Source: M10-OD1-4 sp038061695
GTDB taxonomy: Bacteria; Patescibacteriota; Minisyncoccia; GWC2-36-17; M10-OD1-4
NCBI GenBank assembly: GCA_038061695.1
Contig: JBBTYT010000014.1
Coordinates: 1 to 56,994 of the forward strand
Direction of reading: 5' to 3'
DNA length: 56,994 nt
Under the pieces are notes generated by a model that was given only the letters and a program-made list of their open reading frames with translations, was not told the DNA's origin and did not search any database. Made by a program: the position numbers and the translations under genes. Shown piece by piece: positions 26,509 to 35,916 of the stretch (positions are counted from its first letter, which is position 1; each line of letters begins with the position of its first letter).

Positions 26509-27738
26509 TCAATTTTTAGAATCATTCAAAATCTCCTCTATAGCTACTTCAAGTTTAATACCTCTTGAACCTTTAAATAAAATCAGATCATCATTTTTTA
26601 TAAAATCCTTAATCTTTCTGGATAGTTCATCCGATGTATTAAATATAAAAAGATTCTCGCTTTCTTTAAATCCGTTTTTTAAGACTTCCTCTGCTATGAA
26701 TTTTCCTTGATCCCCTACAGTAATTATAAGCTTACAAAAAGAAGATGCGATCTTTCCTATCTCTCTGTGAGCCTCTTCAGAATATTTTCCAATTTCAAGC
26801 ATACTGCCCAAAACCGCTACTTTTCTTTTCGCTTTTATACTTTTTAAACTATTAAGAGCCTCCTTCATAGATAAAGGCGAAGCATTATAACTATCATCCA
26901 ATATAACAGAATTTTTAATACCATTTAACATAGTCATCCTGCCCCGTTGTGGTTTATATTCAATTAAAGCTTCAGATATATTAACTAAATTCATATCTAA
27001 AGAAAGCCCGACTGCGCAAGAGGCTGAAGAGGCATATATATTAGGCACGCCATAAACAGACAATCTTATCGGCACTGTGCTTCCATCATATTCAACCTTA
27101 AAAGATGAGCCGAGAGAAATATTACTTTCTTGTTCATTTGTATCTAGTTTATGAATTCTTAATTTTGCATTCTCAGAAAAACCGTATGTTATGACTTTGG
27201 CTTTTGTTTTTGATTGCATAGATAAAACAGAATCATAATCAGCATTTAAGATAACAACTCCATTTTTTGAAAGAGCTTTCACTAACTTTGTTTTTTCCTT
27301 TACAACATCAGCGGAAGAAGAGTAATTTTCAACATGCGCAGGCACATCACCAATAGCGGTAACAACAACAATATCAGGTCTTACTATACTTAAAAGATAA
27401 TCCATATCATTTGGCTTATCAGCACCAAATTCTAAAATTAATATTTTTGGATAACTAGTCCAAATAAACTTAAAAATAATTTTTATAAAATTTAAAATCC
27501 ATAAAAATATATTTTTTCTAGATGAGGAAATACCCAAAATAGTAAGAGGGAGACCTATCTCATTATTAAAACTTTTTTCACTTTTTCTTACATTAAAAGT
27601 TTTCTTCAAAACAACATATATAGCATCCTTTGTACTTGTTTTTCCAACACTTCCTGTAATCGCAATAATCTTCGGCTTATATCTTATAAACATTAATTTA
27701 GCTGATATTTTTAATATTTTTTGCAATATTTTTTTCAT
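26509..27738 (-). CDS. murF: MurF-like Mur ligase with shortened N-terminus
   Basis: Adds D-Ala-D-Ala to the UDP-MurNAc-tripeptide, the last cytoplasmic step of the peptidoglycan stem. The 409 residues include the P-loop ITGSVGKTSTK at about 27-37, ILEFGADKPNDMDYL, the Mur-ligase ASCAVGLSL region and a C-terminal domain with ILDDSYNASPLSMKEAL, VLGSMLEIG and LFKGSRGIKLE, all MurF-like. In well-known MurF proteins the P-loop is near residue 105, so the N-terminal UDP-substrate domain is mostly absent. The ATG overlaps the ftsI stop by four bases, so no N-terminal extension is possible in frame without crossing ftsI. Confidence 0.87.
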   Translation of the reverse strand: MKKILQKILKISAKLMFIRYKPKIIAITGSVGKTSTKDAIYVVLKKTFNVRKSEKSFNNEIGLPLTILGISSSRKNIFLWILNFIKIIFKFIWTSYPKILILEFGADKPNDMDYLLSIVRPDIVVVTAIGDVPAHVENYSSSADVVKEKTKLVKALSKNGVVILNADYDSVLSMQSKTKAKVITYGFSENAKLRIHKLDTNEQESNISLGSSFKVEYDGSTVPIRLSVYGVPNIYASSASCAVGLSLDMNLVNISEALIEYKPQRGRMTMLNGIKNSVILDDSYNASPLSMKEALNSLKSIKAKRKVAVLGSMLEIGKYSEEAHREIGKIASSFCKLIITVGDQGKFIAEEVLKNGFKESENLFIFNTSDELSRKIKDFIKNDDLILFKGSRGIKLEVAIEEILNDSKN

Positions 27739-29468
27739 ATTTTAAAATCAGGATTTACTTCGTAATATGTTAAAAGATAATTTATCACCTCCCTAAAAAC
27801 AGATGTTAATGATACCGAAGCAAATTGAACACCTTTTGGTTCATCTAGCTTTACTAAAACAATAAATCTTGCATTATATGCAGGTGCAAAACCAATAAAT
27901 GAATGTATCGTCTCATCTGAATATCCCTTACCATCACTACTTGGTATCTGTGCCGTGCCAGTTTTGCCGGCTATAAAATAACCAGGAACCTTAGCTTTAT
28001 CAAATCCATTTTCAACTACCGATACAAGCATTTTTTGGACTTTTTTCGCAGATTGCTCTCTAATAACCCTCCGTATATTTTCAATTTCAATATATTTTTT
28101 AGAACCATTTGCATGCAATATTTGATCTACAACATGTGGCTTAACTAAAATACCTCCGTTCGCAATAACAGACATTGCTGTTATCATTTGTATTGGAGTT
28201 ACAGCTACACCCTGACCAAAAGATGTGGTAGCAAAATTTATCTCTCTTTTTGAATCCAAATTTCTTATATCGCCCTTAGCTTCCACAGGTAGATTTATCC
28301 CCGTTTTTTCTCCAAATCCAAATTTTTTCAAATAATCTAAAAAGTTATCTTTAGGAATTTTATTAGAAACAAATACAGTACCAGTATTTAATGATTTTTC
28401 CAATACCTGAGTCATTGTATTTACACCATGAACTTTGCCATCATAATTTTTAATAGTATATCCTGATATTGAAAGAAAACCCTTATCTTCATAAGTTGTA
28501 TCTGGAGACACAACATTAGTATCAATCCCTATCGCCATTGTTATTGGCTTAAATATTGATCCTGGCTCATATTGACTTGATACTGAACTATTTGTAAATG
28601 TAGATATATCCTTAACTTGCGAATAATCATTTGGATCAAAATCAGGATAGTTTGCCATTCCCAATATTCTACCGGAAGATGGCTCCATAACAATTATTGA
28701 TCCTGATTTTGCGCTCCATTTTTCAACAACTTTTTTAAGTTCACTTTCAATTTCAAACTGAACATTAGGGTCTAAAGATAAAAATATGTAATCTCCATTT
28801 ATAGCAGGATAAGATTGTGGGTTTTGATCTATTATATTAAAACCCAGAGAATCTTTTTCACCAGAAACAAAGCCATCTCTACCGGATAAATTCTCATTGT
28901 AAAATTCCTCAATCCCATACTGTCCAATCTCTTTCTCACTTTTCATACTTAAAAATCCTGAAACATGGGATACTAAATTACCATTAGGATAAATTCTTCT
29001 TTTTTTTTCTTTAAATCCTAAACCAGGTAAATTTAATCCTTTAAGCTCATTTTTCTTCTCCTCTGACACGATTGACTTAATAGGCTCATATGGATCATCT
29101 TCTTTGGATATTCTCTTCAATAAAGCATTATAATCAATACCGAGAATTTCTGAAATATTTTTTGCAAAGAAATCCTTATTTAAAATATCTTTTGGAATTG
29201 CAAAAACAGAATACTCACTGCCATTAGTTGCAAGTTCATTTGAAAGACCAAATTTATCAATTAAAAATATCTTCCCTCGCTCAGGCTCTAAAACAGAAGA
29301 AAATTCTCTTTGCTCTTCCGCCGTTTCAGAAAAAGTATCATGTTTTAAAATTTGGAGATAAGCTAAACGCACAATGACAATGGAAGATAAAAAAAGAATG
29401 AGTATAAATAGCATATTTATCCTCAGATTTCTAACGCTATTTTTCACTATATTACTAAAAAAAGACAT
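27735..29468 (-). CDS. ftsI: penicillin-binding protein, FtsI-type transpeptidase
   Basis: A class B penicillin-binding protein that cross-links septal peptidoglycan. It has one N-terminal membrane helix at about 18-38, a dimerisation/pedestal domain (RGKIFLIDKFG and RRIYPNGNLVSHVSGF), then a transpeptidase domain with SxxK in PGSIFKPI, SxN in EKSLNTG and KTG in IAGKTGTAQIP. At 577 residues it has a normal size and no PASTA domain. It lies between ftsL and murF in the dcw order, so septal FtsI is more likely than an elongation PBP2. Confidence 0.93.
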   Translation of the reverse strand: MSFFSNIVKNSVRNLRINMLFILILFLSSIVIVRLAYLQILKHDTFSETAEEQREFSSVLEPERGKIFLIDKFGLSNELATNGSEYSVFAIPKDILNKDFFAKNISEILGIDYNALLKRISKEDDPYEPIKSIVSEEKKNELKGLNLPGLGFKEKKRRIYPNGNLVSHVSGFLSMKSEKEIGQYGIEEFYNENLSGRDGFVSGEKDSLGFNIIDQNPQSYPAINGDYIFLSLDPNVQFEIESELKKVVEKWSAKSGSIIVMEPSSGRILGMANYPDFDPNDYSQVKDISTFTNSSVSSQYEPGSIFKPITMAIGIDTNVVSPDTTYEDKGFLSISGYTIKNYDGKVHGVNTMTQVLEKSLNTGTVFVSNKIPKDNFLDYLKKFGFGEKTGINLPVEAKGDIRNLDSKREINFATTSFGQGVAVTPIQMITAMSVIANGGILVKPHVVDQILHANGSKKYIEIENIRRVIREQSAKKVQKMLVSVVENGFDKAKVPGYFIAGKTGTAQIPSSDGKGYSDETIHSFIGFAPAYNARFIVLVKLDEPKGVQFASVSLTSVFREVINYLLTYYEVNPDFKI

Positions 29469-29505
29469 GGTGTGTCAAAGCTTTACATAACTTATTTATA
29501 TTTTC

Positions 29506-29826
29506 TTATCTATTAAATACAACATTATCTCCCCCAACATTTACATAAGAAACCATAGCGACATCAACCATATCAAGTCCTAAAGCGGATTCTTTTAAAT
29601 TTTGAGAATTTTTTAATTTCGTTAATTGAATATCTAATTTTCCGTTTTCTACTTCAATAGCATCAATTAATTTTAATTTTTCTGTTTTTTCATATCTCAT
29701 ATCATTCATATCTAAGATTTGAAAGATCGTGAAGAAAAATATACCAACAGAAAAAATAACAAAAGTAAAAATAGCTTTACTTATTTTATTTTTTTTTCTG
29801 ATTTTAATTTTGCTTTGATGATTCAT
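29506..29826 (-). CDS. ftsL: FtsL-like divisome protein
   Basis: A 106-residue bitopic protein: about 17 basic cytoplasmic residues, a membrane helix at about 18-38, then a heptad-patterned coiled coil (KTEKLKLIDAIEVENGKLDI). This is the usual FtsL/DivIC form that links FtsB-like proteins to FtsI and FtsW. Sequence conservation is low in this family, so the call rests mainly on shape and on its place between rsmH and ftsI. It overlaps the end of rsmH by four bases. Confidence 0.75.
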   Translation of the reverse strand: MNHQSKIKIRKKNKISKAIFTFVIFSVGIFFFTIFQILDMNDMRYEKTEKLKLIDAIEVENGKLDIQLTKLKNSQNLKESALGLDMVDVAMVSYVNVGGDNVVFNR

Positions 29827-30707
29827 ATTTTTTCTGCAATTCTCAACTTAGCTGATCTTGCTCTTGGATTTTCACGTATTTCCTCGTACTGAGGAACAAG
29901 AGGCTTCTTTGTAATTATCTTAAATTTATCCTTGTTATCTCTAAAAAAATTCTTAACTATTCTATCTTCTAAAGAATGAAACGATATAATAGCCACCCTA
30001 CCTCCAACTTTTAAAATGTCGCGCATATTTGGCAAAAAATTCTCTAAATCTGCAAGCTCGTTATTTACGAATATTCTTAAAGCTTGGAAAGACTTAGTGG
30101 CAGGATTTATCTTAAAATGTCTTTTTGGAAACACACTTGCAATTACCTCTGCCAACTCCAAAGAAGACTCTATCTTTTTCTCCCGCCTTTTTAAAATAAT
30201 TCTTTTTGCTATCTTTCTTGAAAATCTTTCTTCACCATATTTATAAAGAATATCCGCTATTTCGTTTTCCTGAAAAGAATTTATAACTTCGTAAGCTGTT
30301 AAATCTTTCCCAATCTTTACATCAGACTCATACCTCATTATCAGAGGTTCATCTTTTTGAAATGAAAACCCCCTGCCAGACTCATCAATATGATAACTTG
30401 AATATCCCAGATCTAGTAAGATTCCAGAAACATTTCCGAAATCTTTTTGATTAACGATATTTTTAATATCTGCATAACTTCCGGATACAACATTAATGTC
30501 AAACGCTCCTTCTTCCACTTTTTTTTTCAAAGAGCTAACTATCTTGCTATCTTTATCTATTGCTAACACCCTCCCTGTCGGTTTTATCATATTCCACAAA
30601 GCTAAAGTATGACCACCACCATTTGCCGTTCCATCGATAAATAGATCTCCATCTTTTGGATTAAAATATTCTAAAATCTCTTTTAAAAGTACTGGCTTGT
30701 GTATCAT
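29823..30707 (-). CDS. rsmH: 16S rRNA (cytosine-1402 N4) methyltransferase RsmH
   Basis: Methylates C1402 of 16S rRNA in the ribosomal P site using S-adenosylmethionine. The 294-residue product begins HKPVLLKEILEYFNP and has the SAM motif DGTANGGGHT, LLDLGYSSYHID, ATKSFQALRIFVNNEL and ISFHSLEDRIVKNFF, the standard RsmH blocks. It lies four bases after mraZ and overlaps ftsL, the classical mraZ-rsmH-ftsL-ftsI order. Expression is likely controlled from the MraZ-box promoter upstream of mraZ. Confidence 0.96.
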   Translation of the reverse strand: MIHKPVLLKEILEYFNPKDGDLFIDGTANGGGHTLALWNMIKPTGRVLAIDKDSKIVSSLKKKVEEGAFDINVVSGSYADIKNIVNQKDFGNVSGILLDLGYSSYHIDESGRGFSFQKDEPLIMRYESDVKIGKDLTAYEVINSFQENEIADILYKYGEERFSRKIAKRIILKRREKKIESSLELAEVIASVFPKRHFKINPATKSFQALRIFVNNELADLENFLPNMRDILKVGGRVAIISFHSLEDRIVKNFFRDNKDKFKIITKKPLVPQYEEIRENPRARSAKLRIAEKI

Positions 30708-30711
30708 ATAT

Positions 30712-31143
30712 TTATATACCTATACCTGTCATTCTTTCTGCTATCTTTACACTATCTTTTTCTGTAATATCTTTATATTTATTCCATTTATCTTCATTCC
30801 AAATCTCTACTCTATTATAAAGTCCAGCTAAAACAACATTCTTCTTAATATCAGCGAAGACTCGCAAATAATCTGGCAAAACAATTCTTCCTTGTTTATC
30901 AATATTTACATCCATAGCCCCTGAAAGCATATGCCTTGTAAAAGCTCTTGAATCTGATTGAGTAATTGTTACCTGAGATAATTTATCAGCAAATTTCTTC
31001 CATTCAGAGATTGGATATAAAAATAAACAATCATCTAAACCTCTTGTAACAACCGCCCCATCTTTCAAAGAGCTTCTGAATTTTGAAGGAACAGCAACTC
31101 TGCCTTTATCATCTATTGAATGTTTGTATTCTCCTAGAAACAT
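30712..31143 (-). CDS. mraZ: division/cell-wall operon regulator MraZ
   Basis: DNA-binding regulator of the dcw cluster. The 143-residue protein has two SpoVT/AbrB-type repeats: EYKHSIDDKGRVAVPSKFR at about 5-23 and AMDVNIDKQGRIVLPDYLR at about 77-95. Length is normal. It is the first gene of the operon; a set of CACT/AGTG boxes with ten-base spacing over its promoter (31267-31315) looks like its own operator. No Shine-Dalgarno; the ATG follows an A-rich stretch after a structured leader. Confidence 0.96.
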   Translation of the reverse strand: MFLGEYKHSIDDKGRVAVPSKFRSSLKDGAVVTRGLDDCLFLYPISEWKKFADKLSQVTITQSDSRAFTRHMLSGAMDVNIDKQGRIVLPDYLRVFADIKKNVVLAGLYNRVEIWNEDKWNKYKDITEKDSVKIAERMTGIGI

Positions 31144-31163
31144 AATTCTTTTTGCGAATAAAC

Positions 31164-31216
31164 AGAGCTAAGTCGTATTGAGAGATTTACAGGATTCGCC
31201 TGTAAAACTTAGCTCT
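31164..31216 (-). ncRNA. structured leader element of mraZ mRNA
   Basis: In the mraZ 5' untranslated region AGAGCTAAGT (31164-31173) pairs with ACTTAGCTCT (31207-31216), ten perfect pairs. Stacked on its 3' side on the plus strand is an inner hairpin, TTTACAGG (31186-31193) with CCTGTAAA (31199-31206) and a five-base loop. A 12-base bulge remains on the other side. The element ends 20 bases before the mraZ ATG and is not followed by a T-run, so a regulatory leader is likelier than a terminator. Confidence 0.55.
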
Positions 31217-31266
31217 ATTTTCCGCTAACAATGACCTTTGCAAATTAAAATAGCTAAAGTAGTAAT

Positions 31267-31315
31267 CCCCACTTTTCACCACTTTCATCCACTAAGATTA
31301 ATTATATCCCCACTT
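31267..31315 (-). promoter_or_regulatory. MraZ-box operator
   Basis: The word CACT (AGTG on the transcribed strand) starts at 31270, 31280, 31290 and 31311, that is, spacings of 10, 10 and 21. On the minus strand the boxes read AGTGGATGAA, AGTGGTGAAA and AGTGGGGATT in succession, with another GTGGGGAT between the -35 and -10. MraZ is known to bind tandem TGGG/AGTG-type repeats with one-helical-turn spacing in front of its own gene, so autoregulation is the direct reading. Confidence 0.85.
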
Positions 31316-31329
31316 AATAACAAAGTCAA
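31301..31329 (-). promoter_or_regulatory. sigma70 promoter of the mraZ/dcw operon
   Basis: Reading leftwards: -35 TTGACT (complement of 31324-31329), spacer of exactly 17 bases, -10 TATAAT (complement of 31301-31306). Transcription should begin near 31294, giving a leader of about 150 bases. One MraZ box lies inside the spacer and three lie from about +1 to +25, positions suited to repression. Confidence 0.85.
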
Positions 31330-31359
31330 ATAATTTATATCCACCAAAAACAAAAATAC

Positions 31360-31398
31360 GATATAAAAAAACCGCCTATTTAAGCAGTCTTTTATATC
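31360..31398 (-). terminator. terminator after uvrA
   Basis: GATATAAAA (31360-31368) pairs with TTTTATATC (31390-31398); inside, ACCGC pairs with GCAGT with one mismatch. It lies 56 bases after the uvrA stop and 31 bases upstream of the mraZ -35, so it separates the two transcription units. Confidence 0.6.
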
Positions 31399-31453
31399 AT
31401 ATTTCAAAAAAAATAAAGTTATACACATTTATAAAATCAATGCGTAAATAATA

Positions 31454-34255
31454 TTAAATATATCTCTTTAAAAATTGTCCCGTATAGCTCTTCTTATTTT
31501 TTACCACATCTTCTGGTCTTCCCTCAGCGACTAATTGCCCTCCTCCATTTCCGCCATCAGGACCCAAATCCACTATCCAGTCAGATGCCGCAATAACATC
31601 CATATTATGTTCTATAACTAAAACTGTATTACCCTTATTCACTAATTTTCTTAAAACTATCAAGAGCCTTGAAACATCTTCAAAATGAAGTCCTGTTGTT
31701 GGCTCATCCAAGATATATAATGTTTTTCCGGTATCACGCCTTGAAAGTTCATCTGCGAGTTTTATTCTCTGGGCCTCTCCGCCAGAAAGCGTTGTTGCAC
31801 TCTGCCCAAGCTTAATATATCCTATTCCAACCTCTCTTAAAGTAGAAAGGATGTTTTTTATCTTTGGAATATATTCAAAAAATTTATATGCCTCATCTAC
31901 ACTCATCTCTAAAACCTGGGCTATATTTTTTCCTTTATACTCTATTTCTAAAGCCTCTTTATTATATCTTGTTCCTAGACACTCCTCACATTCAACATAA
32001 ACATCCGGAAGAAAATGCATCTCTATCTTTTTAATTCCCTGACCCTCGCAAGATTCACATCTTCCACCTTTAACATTAAAAGAAAATCTACCTGATTGAT
32101 AACCCCTTATTTTAGCATCCTGAGTGGCTGTAAAAATATCTCTTATATGAGTAAATAGTCCCGTATAAGTTGCGGAATTTGATCTTGGAGTTCTGCCAAT
32201 TGGCGACTGATCTATATGTATCACCTTATTTAGATGTTCAGTTCCTAAAATCTCTCTATGTTTTCCGGGTGCTTCTTTTGAATTATAAAATTTCTGAGCT
32301 AATGCTTTAGCTAATATATCATCCATAAATGTACTTTTTCCAGAACCGGAGACTCCAGTAATACAGACAAATTTTGAAAGCGGAAATCTAATATCAATGT
32401 TTTTTAAATTATTCTCCTCTGCACCCTTAACCTCCAAATAATTTGGAATGCCATTTTTTCCATTTTTTAATTTAAGAGATTCTTCATATGCCTTTTTCTT
32501 TCCTGAAAGATAAAGACCTGTTATAGTTTTTGACTTTTTAAGTTTCTCAGGCGTTCCTTCAAAAACAACCTTTCCGCCTTTCAGTCCAGCTTCAGGACCT
32601 ATCTCTATTACCCAATCAGCGGAAAGTATAGTCTCCTCATCATGCTCAACAACTATAACTGTATTATTCAAATCCCTCAAATCTTTTAAAGTTTGTATAA
32701 GCTTTTTATTATCCTTTGAATGAAGTCCGATTGAAGGCTCATCCAATATATACAAAACTCCAACAAGTCTTGAACCAATTTGCGTTGCCAATCGAATTCT
32801 TTGCGCCTCTCCTCCAGATAAAGATTCTGACTCTCTATCTAAAGAAAGATATAAAAGTCCAACATCCGCTAAGAATTTAAGTCTTTCTGATATTTCCTTT
32901 ATTATTAAATTAGCAATTTTTGCCTGAGTTTGAGAAAGTTTTACATCTTTAAAAAATTCTCTCGCATCTGCTATTGATAAAGCTGTTACTTCTGCAATAT
33001 TTTTATTATTAAATAATATTGAGAGCATCTCTTTTTTTAGCCTCTTTCCTCCACAGGCTGGACACTTTTTAATCACCATATATTTTTCTATCTCACCGCG
33101 AGTCCAATTTGAATCTGTATCCTTCCATTTTCTATCAAGATTAGGAATTACACCCTCAAATTGAGAGTTTGGATTACCATATAAAATTGCATCTACTATC
33201 TCTTTCGGTATTTTATCAATCGGTGTATTCAGAGAAAAATTAAGATGCAAAGCTAAGTCCTCAAGAGCAAGCCAATGCCAATTTGATCTTGAAGCTTGTG
33301 ACCAAGGTCTTATTGCCCCCTCTGCTAAAGTAAGCTTCTTATTAGGAATAATGAGAGACGGATCAACTTCTAACTTTTTGCCTATACCGGTGCAAGAGTG
33401 ACAAGCTCCGTGAGGAGAATTGAAAGAAAATGATCTTGGCTCTATCTCAGTTATTGATATTCCACAATCAACGCAAGCAAATTTTTCAGAAAAAAGTTTA
33501 TCCTCTTTTCCTTTCTCAGAAACTATTACAAGACCCTCTCCAATCTTTAAAGAAGACTCTATGGAATCCGCCAGACGAGCTCTATCCATATCATTTTCTA
33601 TTACAACTCTATCAACGATGATTTCAATATTATGTTTTTTATATCTATCAAGATGAAGTAAGTAAGCCTCCTCTATTGTTAGAATATCACCATTAACACG
33701 AACCCTTTGGTATCCTGCCTTTTTAATCATCTCAAAAATATTTGTATGCTCACCCTTTTTGCCAATAACTACCGGGGCTAAAATCTCTATTTTTGAATCC
33801 TTTTGAAATTTTAATATCTCATCTACTATCTGACTAGTATTTTGGTGTGATATTAATTTTCCGCATTCAGGACAATGAGGCGAACCAACTCTCGCAAATA
33901 AAAGCCTCAGATAGTCATATATCTCAGTAATAGTTCCGACAGTTGATCTTGGATTTGCGGAGACGCTTTTCTGATCTATTGAAATTGCTGGAGAAAGCCC
34001 ATCTATTGAGTCAACATCAGGTTTTCCCATTACCCCCAAAAACTGCCTTGCATAAGAAGACAAAGACTCAACATACCTCCTCTGACCTTCAGCATAAATA
34101 GTATCAAAAGCGAGTGATGATTTACCAGAGCCTGAAAGACCAGTAATAACAACAAGCTTATTTCTTGGAATCTCCAAATGAATGTTCTTAAGATTATGCG
34201 TCCTTGCCCCCTTTATCACTATCTTATCATTTTTTAACATTTCTTTTTTGGACAT
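31454..34255 (-). CDS. uvrA: excinuclease ABC subunit A
   Basis: DNA-damage recognition ATPase of nucleotide excision repair. The 933-residue product has two ABC modules (GLSGSGKSS near residue 40 and GVSGSGKSTFM near 640), two ABC signatures (LSGGEAQRIRLA and LSGGEAQRIKLA), and zinc modules with CPEC, CVDC, CHSC, CPAC and, in the second half, CESC and CEEC. Length and order are typical. It forms its own transcription unit upstream of the dcw promoter. No oddities seen. Confidence 0.97.
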   Translation of the reverse strand: MSKKEMLKNDKIVIKGARTHNLKNIHLEIPRNKLVVITGLSGSGKSSLAFDTIYAEGQRRYVESLSSYARQFLGVMGKPDVDSIDGLSPAISIDQKSVSANPRSTVGTITEIYDYLRLLFARVGSPHCPECGKLISHQNTSQIVDEILKFQKDSKIEILAPVVIGKKGEHTNIFEMIKKAGYQRVRVNGDILTIEEAYLLHLDRYKKHNIEIIVDRVVIENDMDRARLADSIESSLKIGEGLVIVSEKGKEDKLFSEKFACVDCGISITEIEPRSFSFNSPHGACHSCTGIGKKLEVDPSLIIPNKKLTLAEGAIRPWSQASRSNWHWLALEDLALHLNFSLNTPIDKIPKEIVDAILYGNPNSQFEGVIPNLDRKWKDTDSNWTRGEIEKYMVIKKCPACGGKRLKKEMLSILFNNKNIAEVTALSIADAREFFKDVKLSQTQAKIANLIIKEISERLKFLADVGLLYLSLDRESESLSGGEAQRIRLATQIGSRLVGVLYILDEPSIGLHSKDNKKLIQTLKDLRDLNNTVIVVEHDEETILSADWVIEIGPEAGLKGGKVVFEGTPEKLKKSKTITGLYLSGKKKAYEESLKLKNGKNGIPNYLEVKGAEENNLKNIDIRFPLSKFVCITGVSGSGKSTFMDDILAKALAQKFYNSKEAPGKHREILGTEHLNKVIHIDQSPIGRTPRSNSATYTGLFTHIRDIFTATQDAKIRGYQSGRFSFNVKGGRCESCEGQGIKKIEMHFLPDVYVECEECLGTRYNKEALEIEYKGKNIAQVLEMSVDEAYKFFEYIPKIKNILSTLREVGIGYIKLGQSATTLSGGEAQRIKLADELSRRDTGKTLYILDEPTTGLHFEDVSRLLIVLRKLVNKGNTVLVIEHNMDVIAASDWIVDLGPDGGNGGGQLVAEGRPEDVVKNKKSYTGQFLKRYI

Positions 34256-34410
34256 ATCGCTTCATAATTTAAATAGTATATCTTTTATATAAGACAAAAT
34301 AATACCATAAAAATTCAATATTTACAACAAAGAAAATAACCTCTGACAAGACCTATGCTTTTGAGAATTCTTAAAGAAAAATAAAGGAAGTGTGCTAACA
34401 GAAAATGTGT

Positions 34411-35799
34411 TTATTTTTTTTCTAATCTATCATAAATATCATCGTACCTTACGATATCATCCTCTCCTAGATAACTTCCGGTCTGAACCTCTATTATCTC
34501 AAGATTTTTATCACCAGGATTTGAAAGACGATGTTTACTTTGAGATGAAATATAAGCGCTTTCATTCTCATTTAAAATAATATATTCATCTCCATTAACT
34601 ACGCCTGCTACACCTTTCACAATAACCCAATGCTCCGATCTATGCTTATGGGATTGTAAAGAAAGTTTAGCCCCCGGATATACCGTAATTTTTTTAACTT
34701 TGTATGTTGGTGTATCTATTAAAATCTCATAACTTCCCCATGGTCTTTGGACGATTATATCATGCTCTATCTCCTTATAGTTATTCTCAATAAGATGCTT
34801 TACCACATCCTTTACATCCTCACTCTTTCCCTTCTTCTGAATCAAAATAGAATCATTATTTTCAACAACTATAATACCCTCAACTCCTGATGTTATTATA
34901 AGCTTTCCGCCACTGCTATAAGAAAATATATTCTTTGAATTTATACTTATCTCTCTTTTATTATTATCTTTATTTTTATCTAAAATATTCGCTAAAGAAT
35001 CAAAAGAGCCGACATCACTCCAATCAAAATCACCCTCAAATAGCACCATCTTATCAGACTTCTCAGCCAAAGCGTAATCTATGGATATGGACGGCAACTT
35101 TGAAAAATTCTTTACAAATTCATCATAATCCTTATTAAAAAAATCATACATTCTTGGGGCATGCTTTTTCATCTCCTTCAAAAAAGCATCTGCTTTAAAA
35201 ATATATTTCCCAGAATTCCAAAAATAATTATTTGATTCCACATATTGTTTAGCCATTTTTAAATCAGGTTTCTCTTTGAATTCAGTGACCTCCCAATAAT
35301 CATCAATTCTATTCCCTTTTTTTATATATCCATAACCTATCTCAGGATTTTTTGGTGTAATTCCTATTACACCTATATTATCATTTATAGATAAGGCAAT
35401 ATTTTTTAATAACTCAATATATAATGATTTATCACCTATATAATGATCCGATGGCAATACAAATATAGGCTCTTTCACATCAATGCCTACTTTCTCAAGC
35501 ATATATTTTAATGCATGGAGTATTGCTGGAGCGGTATTTCTGCTTTCAGTCTCAACTATAATATTTTTTTTATCAAAAGCAGGCTCTAACTCTTTTATCT
35601 GATTATAAACATTAAATAATCCATCTTTATTAGTTATAAAAAATATATTTTCTTTCTGCATTATCTCACGCATCCTTAAAAATGTCTCTTGTAATAAGGA
35701 TTTATCACTGTATAATTTTAGAAATTGTTTTGGAAAATTCTTTCTGCTTAATGGCCAAAGCCGTGTTCCAGAACCTCCGCATAAAATAATTGAATACAT
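34411..35799 (-). CDS. manC: mannose-1-phosphate guanylyltransferase / mannose-6-phosphate isomerase
   Basis: Makes GDP-mannose for surface polysaccharides. The N-terminal nucleotidyltransferase shows GGSGTRLWPLSRKNFPKQF, FVLPSDHYI, ENNDSILI and FKEKPD. The C-terminal cupin-type domain from about 345 has RPWGSYE, LSLQSHKHRSEHWVIVKG and PGDKNLEIIEVQTGSYLGEDDI, the type II phosphomannose isomerase signature. At 462 residues the bifunctional ManC/AlgA form is complete. It is divergent from the rhodanese gene and not part of a visible sugar cluster. The first domain is firm; isomerase activity is inferred. Confidence 0.93.
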   Translation of the reverse strand: MYSIILCGGSGTRLWPLSRKNFPKQFLKLYSDKSLLQETFLRMREIMQKENIFFITNKDGLFNVYNQIKELEPAFDKKNIIVETESRNTAPAILHALKYMLEKVGIDVKEPIFVLPSDHYIGDKSLYIELLKNIALSINDNIGVIGITPKNPEIGYGYIKKGNRIDDYWEVTEFKEKPDLKMAKQYVESNNYFWNSGKYIFKADAFLKEMKKHAPRMYDFFNKDYDEFVKNFSKLPSISIDYALAEKSDKMVLFEGDFDWSDVGSFDSLANILDKNKDNNKREISINSKNIFSYSSGGKLIITSGVEGIIVVENNDSILIQKKGKSEDVKDVVKHLIENNYKEIEHDIIVQRPWGSYEILIDTPTYKVKKITVYPGAKLSLQSHKHRSEHWVIVKGVAGVVNGDEYIILNENESAYISSQSKHRLSNPGDKNLEIIEVQTGSYLGEDDIVRYDDIYDRLEKK

Positions 35800-35916
35800 A
35801 TTATATATTTAGATAAATACATATTACATAAAAAAATTCAATCTTGCAATTAAAGCTATTGGAATAAATAATATAAAAATGATATATTTATAATAAGAGT
35901 TAATTATAAAAAAATT

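Noticed and set aside
35859..35894. Promoter for the rhodanese gene (TTGGAA and TATAAT)
   Set aside because: The spacing is 24 bases and the region is nearly all A/T, so I cannot support it.
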